Source: Candidatus Gastranaerophilales bacterium
GTDB lineage: Bacteria; Cyanobacteriota; Vampirovibrionia; Gastranaerophilales; Gastranaerophilaceae
Reading direction: 5' to 3'
DNA length: 51,594 bases
Assembly (NCBI GenBank): GCA_905236055.1
Contig: CAJOOA010000076.1
Coordinates: 1 to 51,594, forward strand
Shown: one piece after another, positions 8,927 through 17,337 of the stretch
Layout of the letters: each line of letters starts with the position of its first letter
Position numbering within the stretch: position 1 is the first letter of the stretch
Notes under the pieces: generated by a model
What the model saw: the letters and a program-made list of their open reading frames with translations, nothing else
The model's database searches: none
Told to the model about the DNA's origin: nothing
Translations under genes and position numbers: made by a program

Positions 8927-11614
8927 ATGAAATGGTATACGGTAAACACGAATAAAAAGTTATTTGCCACAGCACTACTATGCTTGTGTACACTTTTTCC
9001 GCAGGCATACGCAGATGATGTTTTGCCGTTAGACCCCACTATCCCAACGCTTGACTATCTCTATTCAAAAGGTGAATCAGCTATCAGCAGTGCTTATACC
9101 CTAACGCCGACGCAAGAAACTACTGGTGAAAATATAATTAATATTCCTTTTTATAATGAATCAACCGGCGTTGTTGAAGATAGTTACTACAAGTGGGAAA
9201 TAAAAGAAAATGTAGTTTCCCAACCAACTTTGATTAATGACGAAAACCTGCCTTACACAAATTTTGAAGGACATTATATCAACACAGACGGTATTACAAA
9301 CCGCAGCCAAATGGGAAATATTTATGGAGATTTTGCTAGAAATGGTCATTATAATATTATCGAAAGTGCCATTGAAAATTTTGGTAACAACTGTACTGGT
9401 ATAATCGATAACATATATGGTGATTTTATCAAAAATACTAGTGGTGCCGGAGGAGCTATATTAAATGTACATATAATTAATAATATTACAGGCAATTTTA
9501 TTGGAAATTATTCCAATGGCTGGGGGGGAGCTATTTTAAATGAGGGTACCATAGGTAATATCACAGGAAATTTTATTGGTAATCGTAGTGATGCTTTCGG
9601 AACTATTTTTAATCGTGGCGGGGTAATTGGTAATATTACCGGTGATTTTATCGATAATACTACAACACACGGATATGGAGCAATTAGTAATATCGACGCT
9701 ACCATTGGCAATATTACTGGGAATTTTATTCGCAATAATATAGGCGCAACCTCTGGTGGTGCAATTAGTAACGGAGGAGCATCATCAATTGGAAATATAA
9801 CAGGAGATTTTATTGAAAATAGTGCTCCGTATCGTGGCGGTGCAATATCAAACTCTAATTCAACAATAGAATCAATTGATGGTAGTTTCATCAATAACTT
9901 CGCATCTCTGAATCAAAATAATCCTTCATATTTAACAAACAATGCGTACGGTGGAGCTATATATAGTAACAACGATATAAATCTTGTAGCTAAAGATGAT
10001 AAAACTAACTATATAAAAGGAAATACCGTAACCGATAAAGACGGTACCAGACCCGAAGCAATTTATATGGCAGGCGCCGAATCAAATCTCAATATCAAAA
10101 CACAAAACAAAGGAAAATGGGAAATCTCAGACCAAATTAACGGTGTTGATGGTTATACCGTTAATATGATTGGCGATGGAACCGGCAGTATTGCTCTATA
10201 TAATGATATTCTGAATGCTAATGTAACTATTAATGCCACCAACCTTAGCACCATGAACAACGACATCCATACCTACCATTTTAATTCCTTTACGGTTAAT
10301 GGTAACAGCAATATGGCCGTTGATGTAAATTTGGCTCAAGGGACTATGGATAAAATTACTGCTGATGCATACGGAGAACACAACGGTAATATCAATGTCA
10401 GTGCTATGAATCTTTTATCTGATAGCAAAACTAACAAACAAATCTTATTTGCTGAAGAAGGACTTGCTCAAAATGTTAAAAGTTTTGGCAGAACTGCAGG
10501 TGAAAAGACTCAAATAGCTTCTCCTGTCAGAATGTACGATGTTGTATATAATATACATGATGATAACAACGGTTATTTTGAATTTACTCCCGGTGCTAAC
10601 ATTAATAATGGCTACAATTATTTTAATCCCGCAGTTCTCGCCACCCCAATAGCTTTACAAACAGGGGTTCAATCTGTTTTTAATACAACCAAGCGATTTG
10701 CATTTACTCACTCTGATAAATACGCTAAATTGCCTTCTTTTGAAAGAAATGCATTAATAAACCAAAATAAATATGCATTTGGAAGTACAATCTTTAACCA
10801 GAATTTAAATTACAGTTACTCATCTAATCAAAACAATAAAGGAATTTGGGTGAAACCTTATACCGCTTTTGAAAGCATTCCTCTTAAAAATGGACCTGAA
10901 GTTACTTCTATTACTTACGGAACTTTTTTGGGTTACGATTCTGATTTCCATGAACACAAGAACGGCTGGAATTCCGCCTGGACTCTTTATGCCGGTTATA
11001 ACGGTGGACAATTGGATTACAAAGGCGGCGACGCTTCTCTTAATGGTGGCTCTATTGGTTTTACAGATACTTTCTACAAAGGAAATTTCTGGTCCGCAAT
11101 TACTGCCACCACCGGTGCCATTTTTGGTGATATTTCTACCAGGTATGGCAGAGATGATACTATTTCTGTATTAGGAGGTCTCGCTTCCAGAACTGGATAT
11201 AATTTAGAATTTAATGATGGCAGATTTATTATACAACCTATTATGGGGCTTAGTTATTCATTCAGCAATACTTTTGACTATCACAATTCTGCCGGAGTTA
11301 AAATTGATGCTAAACCTCTTCATACTTTACAAATTAATCCTGCTTTAAGATTTATCGGTAATACTAAGTCCGGTTGGCAACCATATGCAAGTGTCGGAAT
11401 GGTTTGGAATTTACTAAATGAAACAAACGTAACAGCCGATGGTTATAAATTACCTGAAATGCACATTAAACCATATATTGAGTACGGCCTTGGCTTACAA
11501 AAAACTTCCTCTAACGGCAACTTCACAGGTTTCGGGCAAGCTCTCGTCAGAAATGGCGGCAGAAATGGTGTCGCTCTTACTTTTGGGTTTAGATATCTAT
11601 TGGGGAAAGATTAA
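8927..11614 (+). CDS. Autotransporter adhesin with Pmp-like GGAI/FxxN repeats
   Basis: 895 residues: signal peptide 1-29 ending AYA; a passenger; and a C-terminal beta-barrel from about 635 ending TFGFRYLLGKD. Residues about 160-340 hold six or seven imperfect repeats of roughly 25-30 residues built on IGNITGxFIxN and GGAIxN. Alternating FxxN and GGA(I/L/V) tetrapeptides are the hallmark of chlamydial polymorphic membrane proteins, which fold as beta-helices and act as adhesins. The protein should be secreted through its own barrel and displayed on the cell surface. It is transcribed alone; the 229 bases before it, back to asd, hold no clear consensus promoter. Pmp relationship may be convergent. 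Confidence 0.85.
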   Translation: MKWYTVNTNKKLFATALLCLCTLFPQAYADDVLPLDPTIPTLDYLYSKGESAISSAYTLTPTQETTGENIINIPFYNESTGVVEDSYYKWEIKENVVSQPTLINDENLPYTNFEGHYINTDGITNRSQMGNIYGDFARNGHYNIIESAIENFGNNCTGIIDNIYGDFIKNTSGAGGAILNVHIINNITGNFIGNYSNGWGGAILNEGTIGNITGNFIGNRSDAFGTIFNRGGVIGNITGDFIDNTTTHGYGAISNIDATIGNITGNFIRNNIGATSGGAISNGGASSIGNITGDFIENSAPYRGGAISNSNSTIESIDGSFINNFASLNQNNPSYLTNNAYGGAIYSNNDINLVAKDDKTNYIKGNTVTDKDGTRPEAIYMAGAESNLNIKTQNKGKWEISDQINGVDGYTVNMIGDGTGSIALYNDILNANVTINATNLSTMNNDIHTYHFNSFTVNGNSNMAVDVNLAQGTMDKITADAYGEHNGNINVSAMNLLSDSKTNKQILFAEEGLAQNVKSFGRTAGEKTQIASPVRMYDVVYNIHDDNNGYFEFTPGANINNGYNYFNPAVLATPIALQTGVQSVFNTTKRFAFTHSDKYAKLPSFERNALINQNKYAFGSTIFNQNLNYSYSSNQNNKGIWVKPYTAFESIPLKNGPEVTSITYGTFLGYDSDFHEHKNGWNSAWTLYAGYNGGQLDYKGGDASLNGGSIGFTDTFYKGNFWSAITATTGAIFGDISTRYGRDDTISVLGGLASRTGYNLEFNDGRFIIQPIMGLSYSFSNTFDYHNSAGVKIDAKPLHTLQINPALRFIGNTKSGWQPYASVGMVWNLLNETNVTADGYKLPEMHIKPYIEYGLGLQKTSSNGNFTGFGQALVRNGGRNGVALTFGFRYLLGKD

Positions 11615-11675
11615 AATACTCGGTATTTATTGCTTCTTTCTCTTAAACAACTATGGCGTGTTTAAGACATTTGAA

Positions 11676-11700
11676 TAGCAAAAAATTTTTTTACGGTTTT
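11676..11700 (+). promoter_or_regulatory. Shared upstream element, copy B
   Basis: TAGCAAAAAATTTTTTTACG then GTTTT, preceded by TTTGAA as in copy C. It lies 56 bases before the ATG at 11757; a possible -10 (TTATACAAAAT) lies between. Confidence 0.6.
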
Positions 11701-11756
11701 TCTTAATCTAAGAATGATGTTATACAAAATAAGTTTAGAAGCGGAAAAACTGTAAT

Positions 11757-13325
11757 ATGAAGATTTTACCTGTTACATATTCTCAAAAATATATACACCG
11801 GAACTATCCAAATACATTTTCAACTAACATACAAACAAGGGTAAAAACCCCAAGCTTTGGTAATGCACAAGAAAAATTGGCAAGAGAGATATTGAAAAAT
11901 CCGGAGTGGACAAAAGCATTTGCTGACATGGCAGGCAAACTTATATTTTCTGTTACATCTGCGCTTTTAACTGCCGCTGCAGGAGATAAAATCTTAAACG
12001 GAGACATTTTCAGCAAGGAAAAAGCTGATTTATTATCCAATAAAATTATGGACACACTCTTGACTGACAATGAAATAATTAAGAATACTGAAGAAAATAT
12101 TACTTCTGAACATACACAAGATAATATTCCGAATGGTGAAATTGAAAAGAAGCCGGAATCAGATATAGAAGCCCATGCATCAATTGAAAACAATACAGAA
12201 ACAGAAATTTCGGAAGAAGAAACGGCAGATATTTCGGAAAAAACTTGTAAAGTAGATTTTCCCAAAAAACGAGGAAGATTAACTGCTAACCAGGAAAAAC
12301 TCAAATCTGTTGTAACAAGTCAGAGTTTTTATGAAAAAGATGTTGAAAAATTAACGGCTGTTTGCACAAAATTTCTCGAAAAAGAAACAGAAACATCATC
12401 AGACAACGAGGTCTCCTTAAAAGAGTCAACTTTAATGTTTGCTGACGAATTGGCAAGTGGGGAAAATACAACAGCCGTTATTAACAAATACTATGGCATT
12501 TTTATTTCTCACCAAATTAAAGCAGCACTGAAACCTACGCCGGCAGATAGTCAGGCCGCATTTCCCTTCCTTGAGCCGGAAATACAAACAGAGAAAGAGA
12601 TAAAAACCGTTAATAATTCAGGTGAAAGCTCAGTTACTGTTGCAGAAACTAAGGAGGATTCTGCCAAAGAACCGGACTGGAAATATTATTATATTGCATC
12701 AGGAACGGTGGACAGAAGCGCTTTTGATGCAATTCGAAAATTGTTGCAATGTGCCGAAAGGACTTTTTTTGATGATAGAAAAGATATTGACCGTATTTTG
12801 TGGGCAGGCAGACGTTATAATGCAAAGAATATTACAGAAGAAGACGTAATAAGAGAGTTGAACAGTATAGAGCAATCGAAGACCACTAAAAAAAGTACAA
12901 GAAGTTATAAAAATATAAATAGCAAAAATGCTGTAATTGTTGCAAATTTAATCAATTCGGACCGCCGTATGGAACATTATACAATACATGCAGCAATGAG
13001 AATGATTGACAGATATATTGATTTTTATAACAAAGAAGAAAGTATCTACGAACAGCTTAATTCTATGTTGAATAGTTTTTCCAATGTTGTAAAACGTGCC
13101 TTTAAACAGGGTGTTAATATAAAAAGCCATTACGAAATAGATAAGAAAAATGCAAAAAGATACAAATTTATGGTAGAAATTCCACCTTCGGCTTATAACC
13201 AAAAAGATCAAGCTTTTTTTGGTTCAAGACCATTAACTATTGCCGTTTGCGAGTTCTGGGGAGCTGAAAAAGAATGCTCTAAACACAATATGCCACCGAT
13301 TATTTTATCCGTATTTTCAAATTAA
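11757..13325 (+). CDS. Lineage-specific protein with N-terminal leader motif
   Basis: 522 residues, no recognised family. It opens MKILPVTYSQ and has TPSFGNAQEK at about 30-40, matching the leader pattern of neighbours at 13410, 17335 and 22630. Residues 60-85 are a modest hydrophobic stretch with alanines. The centre (about 100-330) is acidic and low in complexity, probably disordered. The C-terminal 150 residues look folded and basic, with HYTIHAAMRMIDRYIDFY. The ribosome site is weak (GCGGAAAAAC). It carries shared element B and precedes 13410 on the same strand, each with its own element. Function is unknown. Confidence 0.7.
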   Translation: MKILPVTYSQKYIHRNYPNTFSTNIQTRVKTPSFGNAQEKLAREILKNPEWTKAFADMAGKLIFSVTSALLTAAAGDKILNGDIFSKEKADLLSNKIMDTLLTDNEIIKNTEENITSEHTQDNIPNGEIEKKPESDIEAHASIENNTETEISEEETADISEKTCKVDFPKKRGRLTANQEKLKSVVTSQSFYEKDVEKLTAVCTKFLEKETETSSDNEVSLKESTLMFADELASGENTTAVINKYYGIFISHQIKAALKPTPADSQAAFPFLEPEIQTEKEIKTVNNSGESSVTVAETKEDSAKEPDWKYYYIASGTVDRSAFDAIRKLLQCAERTFFDDRKDIDRILWAGRRYNAKNITEEDVIRELNSIEQSKTTKKSTRSYKNINSKNAVIVANLINSDRRMEHYTIHAAMRMIDRYIDFYNKEESIYEQLNSMLNSFSNVVKRAFKQGVNIKSHYEIDKKNAKRYKFMVEIPPSAYNQKDQAFFGSRPLTIAVCEFWGAEKECSKHNMPPIILSVFSN

Positions 13326-13347
13326 TCATTATATTTAAATCTTTGAA

Positions 13348-13373
13348 TAGCAAAAAATATTTTTACGGGTTTT
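13348..13373 (+). promoter_or_regulatory. Shared upstream element, copy C
   Basis: TAGCAAAAAATATTTTTACG then GGTTTT, the fullest version of the element, preceded by TTTGAA as in copy B and lying 36 bases before the ATG at 13410. Confidence 0.65.
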
Positions 13374-13409
13374 AATAAATGCATGGCACTAAATATACGC
13401 GGAGGAAGA

Positions 13410-14177
13410 ATGAAAGTATTACCAATTAACAACAATCAATATAACAACAATTTTAAATCAAGACCTGTAATGACTGCAAAATCAAATACAATTGTTCAAG
13501 ATGCAGTAAAATCAGGTAAAATTGGAAAAAATTCTTTTCATAAGACATTACTGAAGTATGCTGCACTTTTTGCTGTAGCTGTATTACCAATGTTTACATC
13601 TTGCAAGAAAAATTCTGTCCCTGCTGACAATCAACCTGCAGCTGCGGCAACGATACCTAAGGATCATGTTGACTTTGCATTTAGAGATATGGTGGCTCTT
13701 TTTGGGTTAGATACAAACGGTTATACAAAAATACTTAAACAGGCATACGTTTTAAATGACGGTGACTACATGATTGATACTTTTCAGATGCCAAATAATC
13801 CGGATACGATGTACTCCCATGGCGTTTTCTATAATAATCACGATCAATTAGGCCCATTTGAATTTCCATACGAAGCTACATGGACAAGAACAACCTGCAA
13901 CGGGAAAGATGCCGTTAAGGTAAATTATAAATATTCTTGGGAATCAAAGGACCCTCTTATGCCGGAACCAAAGCACGTGTATTATGTACCCGGAGGAAAA
14001 GGCGATAATTCAATGAAGATGTACGTGAATCCCGGCACAAGTTATTATTGGGGCGATGTAGATGTAGTCGGCAATTCGGCATATTACAAAGTCGAAGATA
14101 TAAATATAAGAACTCCGTTTTGGGTTGAAATAGAAGAAAATTACAATAACAACGAAATTCAGCCGATAAATAAATAA
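13410..14177 (+). CDS. Lipoprotein-like protein with N-terminal leader motif
   Basis: 255 residues, family not recognised. I take ATG 13410 because GGAGGAAGA lies directly upstream and the protein then opens MKVLPINNNQ, the shared leader; an earlier in-frame ATG at 13383 lacks this. A hydrophobic stretch at 47-62 is followed by MFTSC with Cys65, resembling a lipoprotein cleavage site but placed after an unusually long 46-residue N-terminal region containing NNFKSRP. The remainder (70-255) is rich in Tyr, Asn and Gly and looks like an extracytoplasmic beta-domain. It may be a membrane-anchored surface protein with an unusual export signal. Confidence 0.72.
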   Translation: MKVLPINNNQYNNNFKSRPVMTAKSNTIVQDAVKSGKIGKNSFHKTLLKYAALFAVAVLPMFTSCKKNSVPADNQPAAAATIPKDHVDFAFRDMVALFGLDTNGYTKILKQAYVLNDGDYMIDTFQMPNNPDTMYSHGVFYNNHDQLGPFEFPYEATWTRTTCNGKDAVKVNYKYSWESKDPLMPEPKHVYYVPGGKGDNSMKMYVNPGTSYYWGDVDVVGNSAYYKVEDINIRTPFWVEIEENYNNNEIQPINK

Positions 14178-14180
14178 TTT

Positions 14181-14927
14181 CTACATAACTTTATCTAAGC
14201 CGTACACGAAGCCGCCTTTGTCAGCGACATGCCTTATTCCTAGGAGAACCCCCGGCATGTAGCATTCTCTATTGGTTGAATCATGGCGAATCGTGAGTGT
14301 CTGCCCGTTTGCACCAAACAGAACTTCTTGTGATGCCATATATCCTGGTATACGCACTGAATGTATGTGGATATTATTGTAGGCACTTGCACCTCTTGCA
14401 CCCTCTATTGTTTCCTTTTCTGCACAATTCCCGGTAGTAAAACTTTCCGCACCTTCACTTATCAAAGCCGCTGTTTTAACAGCAGTCCCAGAAGGAGCAT
14501 CTTTCTTTTGATTATGATGAAATTCAATAATTTCCGCATTTTCAAAATACTTTGAAGCCATTTGAGCAAATTTCATCATCAAAACGGCTCCAGTTGAAAA
14601 ATTAGGTGCAATCAAACAAGCAACCTTACGTTCTTCACTCAATTTCTTAAGCTCTTCAATTTGAATATCCGTAAGTCCTGTCGTGCCTATAACTATTTTT
14701 ATACCGTTATTCAAGCAATATAGAGCATTTTCATAAATAGAATCCGGTTGGGTAAAATCAACCAAAACATCGATTTTAACAGATTCTTGTGCATCTTTTA
14801 TGGTTACAAACTGACCGTTAAAAACATCTATTTGTGCAACAAGTGTCATATCTTCAGAAGAGTTGACCGCTTTCACAACTTCTTTTCCCATTTTTCCGTT
14901 TGCACCACATACCGCAACTTTTATCAT
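14181..14927 (-). CDS. dapB: 4-hydroxy-tetrahydrodipicolinate reductase
   Basis: NAD(P)H-dependent step of the diaminopimelate/lysine pathway, downstream of asd. The 248 residues contain the Rossmann loop GANGKMGKEV, VDFTQPDS, and the substrate motif EFHHNQKKDAPSGTA with the catalytic HH and K. A longer reading from 15065 would add 46 residues unlike the family; ATG 14925-14927 has AAGGGGCG upstream and starts at the correct point. It faces the 13410 gene tail to tail across 3 bases. Confidence 0.95.
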   Translation of the reverse strand: MIKVAVCGANGKMGKEVVKAVNSSEDMTLVAQIDVFNGQFVTIKDAQESVKIDVLVDFTQPDSIYENALYCLNNGIKIVIGTTGLTDIQIEELKKLSEERKVACLIAPNFSTGAVLMMKFAQMASKYFENAEIIEFHHNQKKDAPSGTAVKTAALISEGAESFTTGNCAEKETIEGARGASAYNNIHIHSVRIPGYMASQEVLFGANGQTLTIRHDSTNRECYMPGVLLGIRHVADKGGFVYGLDKVM

Positions 14928-15126
14928 AATTCGCCCCTTGCTTTGATTATTTCCGGTTTTCCCGTTATTTTTCTTAATATTTACAATAAAATTATACAAC
15001 AAAGAAACCCAATAAATATGCCGTTTTGGGGTATAAATGTAAAGAATTATTAAAAATTGTAACAATATTGATATATTAGCGTTATAAAAAGTATATATTA
15101 TGGAATTTGTAAGATATAATCTCTTT

Positions 15127-15190
15127 TCTTTATTTTCTCCTCCACTCCTTTATCTAACGAGAGTTAACGCCGCACGAAGCGGCTTTTTTC
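15127..15190 (+). ncRNA. Candidate small RNA with anti-Shine-Dalgarno stretch
   Basis: In the 355-base gap between dapB and the gene at 15283. A perfect TATAAT (15115-15120), with only a poor -35, predicts a start near 15127. The transcript would be about 63 bases: an unstructured pyrimidine run TTCTCCTCCACTCCTTT, a small hairpin TAAC-GAGA-GTTA, and a terminator. C-rich loops of this kind pair with ribosome binding sites. Size and layout recall cyanobacterial Yfr1, whose core is ACUCCUCACAC, but the sequence is not the same. Inference only. Confidence 0.45.
15169..15189 (+). terminator. Rho-independent terminator
   Basis: Perfect 5-bp GC stem GCCGC/GCGGC with loop ACGAA, followed by six T (15184-15189). 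No plus-strand protein gene precedes it, which is the reason for proposing a small RNA. Confidence 0.7.
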
Positions 15191-15282
15191 TTGCGTGTTT
15201 TTTGATTAAATTTTGTAACTTTTTTAACTAACACAGGCAATTTTCAATTTTTACGAACATTTAGTGTTTGGGAAGGTCAGTA

Positions 15283-15858
15283 ATGCAAAATACTATTTAT
15301 TCTAAATTAACCAACAGTTATATACCCGTAAGAGTTGAAAAACGTGTTTACGGGACAGACGATATATGCCCACAAATTATTGAGTATAATGTGTATGACA
15401 AACGAAAGCAAGTTGGGTTTGTGCGACTGCATGATACTGATAAAGGTTGTTATGTACAATACATAGAAAGCACCCATCCCAAAGAATATGGCAACTTCGG
15501 TTATTTAGCAGACAAGCTTGAAGTACAACATTGTATGAACAATGGAATGAAACATTTTGAAATAACGTCTTATGCCGACTTTAATTCTCATGGCATGCAT
15601 TATAAGCGAGGAAAAAGATTTTTGGGGCAAGCGAGCCAAAGTCAAATTAATAGATTTCAAGAATTATTTAATGGGGCAAAAATGGCAGATGTAAAGAGTT
15701 TTAGCATAAATGAAATGGTTAAATATATTGTAAATCACACTCCAAAAGGTAAAAGTTATAATACTTGGTTTTTAAATCAAGTTTCTATGTATATGCCAAG
15801 AAAACTTATCAAAAAATATATTGGTGAATTAAAAAGCAACCCGATTTTAATTAAATAA
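15283..15858 (+). CDS. Uncharacterised protein, possibly GNAT-like
   Basis: 191 residues. ATG 15283 has GGGAAGG six bases ahead; an in-frame TTG at 15268 is less likely. The order QVGFVRL...CYVQYIES...YGNFGYLADKLEV...HYKRGKRFLGQ resembles the strand-helix-strand core and the final YxRxGF segment of GNAT acetyltransferases, but acetyl-CoA loop residues (R/QxxGxG/A) are not clear. A degenerate relative of the shared upstream element (GGCAATTTTCAATTTTTACG) ends about 30 bases ahead. Substrate unknown. Confidence 0.6.
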   Translation: MQNTIYSKLTNSYIPVRVEKRVYGTDDICPQIIEYNVYDKRKQVGFVRLHDTDKGCYVQYIESTHPKEYGNFGYLADKLEVQHCMNNGMKHFEITSYADFNSHGMHYKRGKRFLGQASQSQINRFQELFNGAKMADVKSFSINEMVKYIVNHTPKGKSYNTWFLNQVSMYMPRKLIKKYIGELKSNPILIK

Positions 15859-15863
15859 AATCA

Positions 15864-16802
15864 TTACCAAAGACAAGCTTTAATTGCTTCAATCATGGAT
15901 TCTGGATTTGCAATATTTTTCCCTGCGATATCAAATGCCGTTCCGTGGCTAGGGGAAGTTCTTATTATATCAAGTCCGATTGTCATATTTACGGTTTTTT
16001 CTGATGCAACAGATTTTATAGGAATAAGTCCTTGGTCATGATAACACGCAATATAACAATCATAAGGAAGTTTTTTACCGTTCAAGTAATTTTGAACAGC
16101 CCCGATAAACAAGGTATCAGCAGGCATTGGATTTGTAATGTTAATCCCTTTTTCCCTCAATCTTTTGACGGCCGGAAGAATTGTTTTTTGTTCCTCATCT
16201 CCTATAATTCCGTTCTCTCCGGCATGCGGGTTTAGGGCACACAGAGCAAAAGCGGGACTAAATATATTTAATCTCGTTCTAAAATATTTATCTAATCTTT
16301 CAACTTTATCAGTTAAAAACTCTTCTGTAATCATTTTACTGACTTCATTTAGGGGCAAATGACGAGTTAAAAGAAGAACTCGAAAATCTTTAGAAACAAA
16401 AAGCATTTCCGCTTTTTGGCCATCATGTGCCAAAAAGTGCTCTAAAACCTCTGTTTGGCCATTAAAATCATGTCCAGCCAAATGCATTGCTTCTTTGGAA
16501 GTTGGAGCGGTAACAATATATTGAGGATGAATTTCGCAAGCTTTTTTTAAGCACCTGAAAGCAAAATCTCCCGCTTCCTTTGTTATTGCACCTGAAGAAA
16601 CTTGGCCGTCATAATCAATTTCAATTATTTCATATGGTATATTAAATTTTCCGTAAGAATTGATAACCTTAGAATTAGAAATTACAACCACTTTATCAGC
16701 TGGCAAATTAAGTGCATTAAGCGCCTTAACCGTTATCTCGGCTCCGATTCCGTTCGGATCACCTGTTAAAATTGCTATTTTGTCGGAATAATCATTTGTC
16801 AT
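15864..16802 (-). CDS. pdxA: PdxA-family 4-phospho-hydroxyacid dehydrogenase (PdxA or PdxA2)
   Basis: The 312 residues match PdxA throughout: LTGDPNGIGAEI, the metal histidines in GHDFNGQTE, LNPHAGENG and YHDQGLIP, and RTSPSHGTAFDIAGK. PdxA oxidises 4-phosphohydroxy-L-threonine in pyridoxal phosphate synthesis. The PdxA2 branch instead oxidises 4-phospho-D-threonate or -erythronate and is nearly always beside a DUF1537 kinase. Such a kinase lies two genes upstream in the same run (17338), so PdxA2 is a real alternative. The gene starts 2 bases after its upstream neighbour ends. Confidence 0.9.
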   Translation of the reverse strand: MTNDYSDKIAILTGDPNGIGAEITVKALNALNLPADKVVVISNSKVINSYGKFNIPYEIIEIDYDGQVSSGAITKEAGDFAFRCLKKACEIHPQYIVTAPTSKEAMHLAGHDFNGQTEVLEHFLAHDGQKAEMLFVSKDFRVLLLTRHLPLNEVSKMITEEFLTDKVERLDKYFRTRLNIFSPAFALCALNPHAGENGIIGDEEQKTILPAVKRLREKGINITNPMPADTLFIGAVQNYLNGKKLPYDCYIACYHDQGLIPIKSVASEKTVNMTIGLDIIRTSPSHGTAFDIAGKNIANPESMIEAIKACLW

Positions 16803-16804
16803 AA

Positions 16805-17335
16805 TTAATCTGCCGGATTTATTTCACGAAATTTTTTGTTTAGCATACCATCATAAGTTCTGTCATACACAGTTTGTTCAAAAAAGATTTCTTTTATGTC
16901 ATACCACATAGGATAAATATATTTATCCCACCATTTGGATTGTTCAGCTATATTTTTAGTCCCAAATAACTTACACATTTGAGCCCTGTTTTCCGGATCC
17001 AAAATTCTTCTTATAATATTTTCTATGGGTGCAGTCCCGGAATCACTCCTTGCCGGTTCGGTATCAGTAAATTTGCCATATTGAGAACTTATCACACCTC
17101 TTGCATTAAAAAGTTCATTTTTACGATAGAATACATCAAGCCCTACTTCTGCATCAGAGGGATTATTGTTAATAGCGTTCACAAAACGCTCTATAATTGC
17201 TTTATTTTTAATTGTGTCGTAACAGCCCTCTTCTTTAAAGGCATATTTGTTTATGTATTTTAAATAGTTATTCCATTCTTCTGTCGGAACAATTTTAGCA
17301 TTAAAATTTGTGTTACTGATTGGGCTAATTTGCAT
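16805..17335 (-). CDS. Lineage-specific protein with N-terminal leader motif
   Basis: 176 residues, no family recognised. It opens MQISPISNTNFNAK, the clearest form of the leader seen at 13410 and 22630 (M-x-I-x-P-I-x-N then F-x-A-K). The rest is mixed helical with many Tyr and Trp and no membrane segment. Unlike the other members it has no shared element upstream; it sits inside an operon, 2 bases after the DUF1537 kinase and 2 bases before pdxA, with CAGGAG as ribosome site. Confidence 0.7.
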   Translation of the reverse strand: MQISPISNTNFNAKIVPTEEWNNYLKYINKYAFKEEGCYDTIKNKAIIERFVNAINNNPSDAEVGLDVFYRKNELFNARGVISSQYGKFTDTEPARSDSGTAPIENIIRRILDPENRAQMCKLFGTKNIAEQSKWWDKYIYPMWYDIKEIFFEQTVYDRTYDGMLNKKFREINPAD

Positions 17336-17337
17336 TA

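Noticed and set aside
9508-9894. Minus-strand open frame opposite the autotransporter repeats
   Set aside because: Its regular pattern only mirrors the repeats of the coding strand; no start signal.
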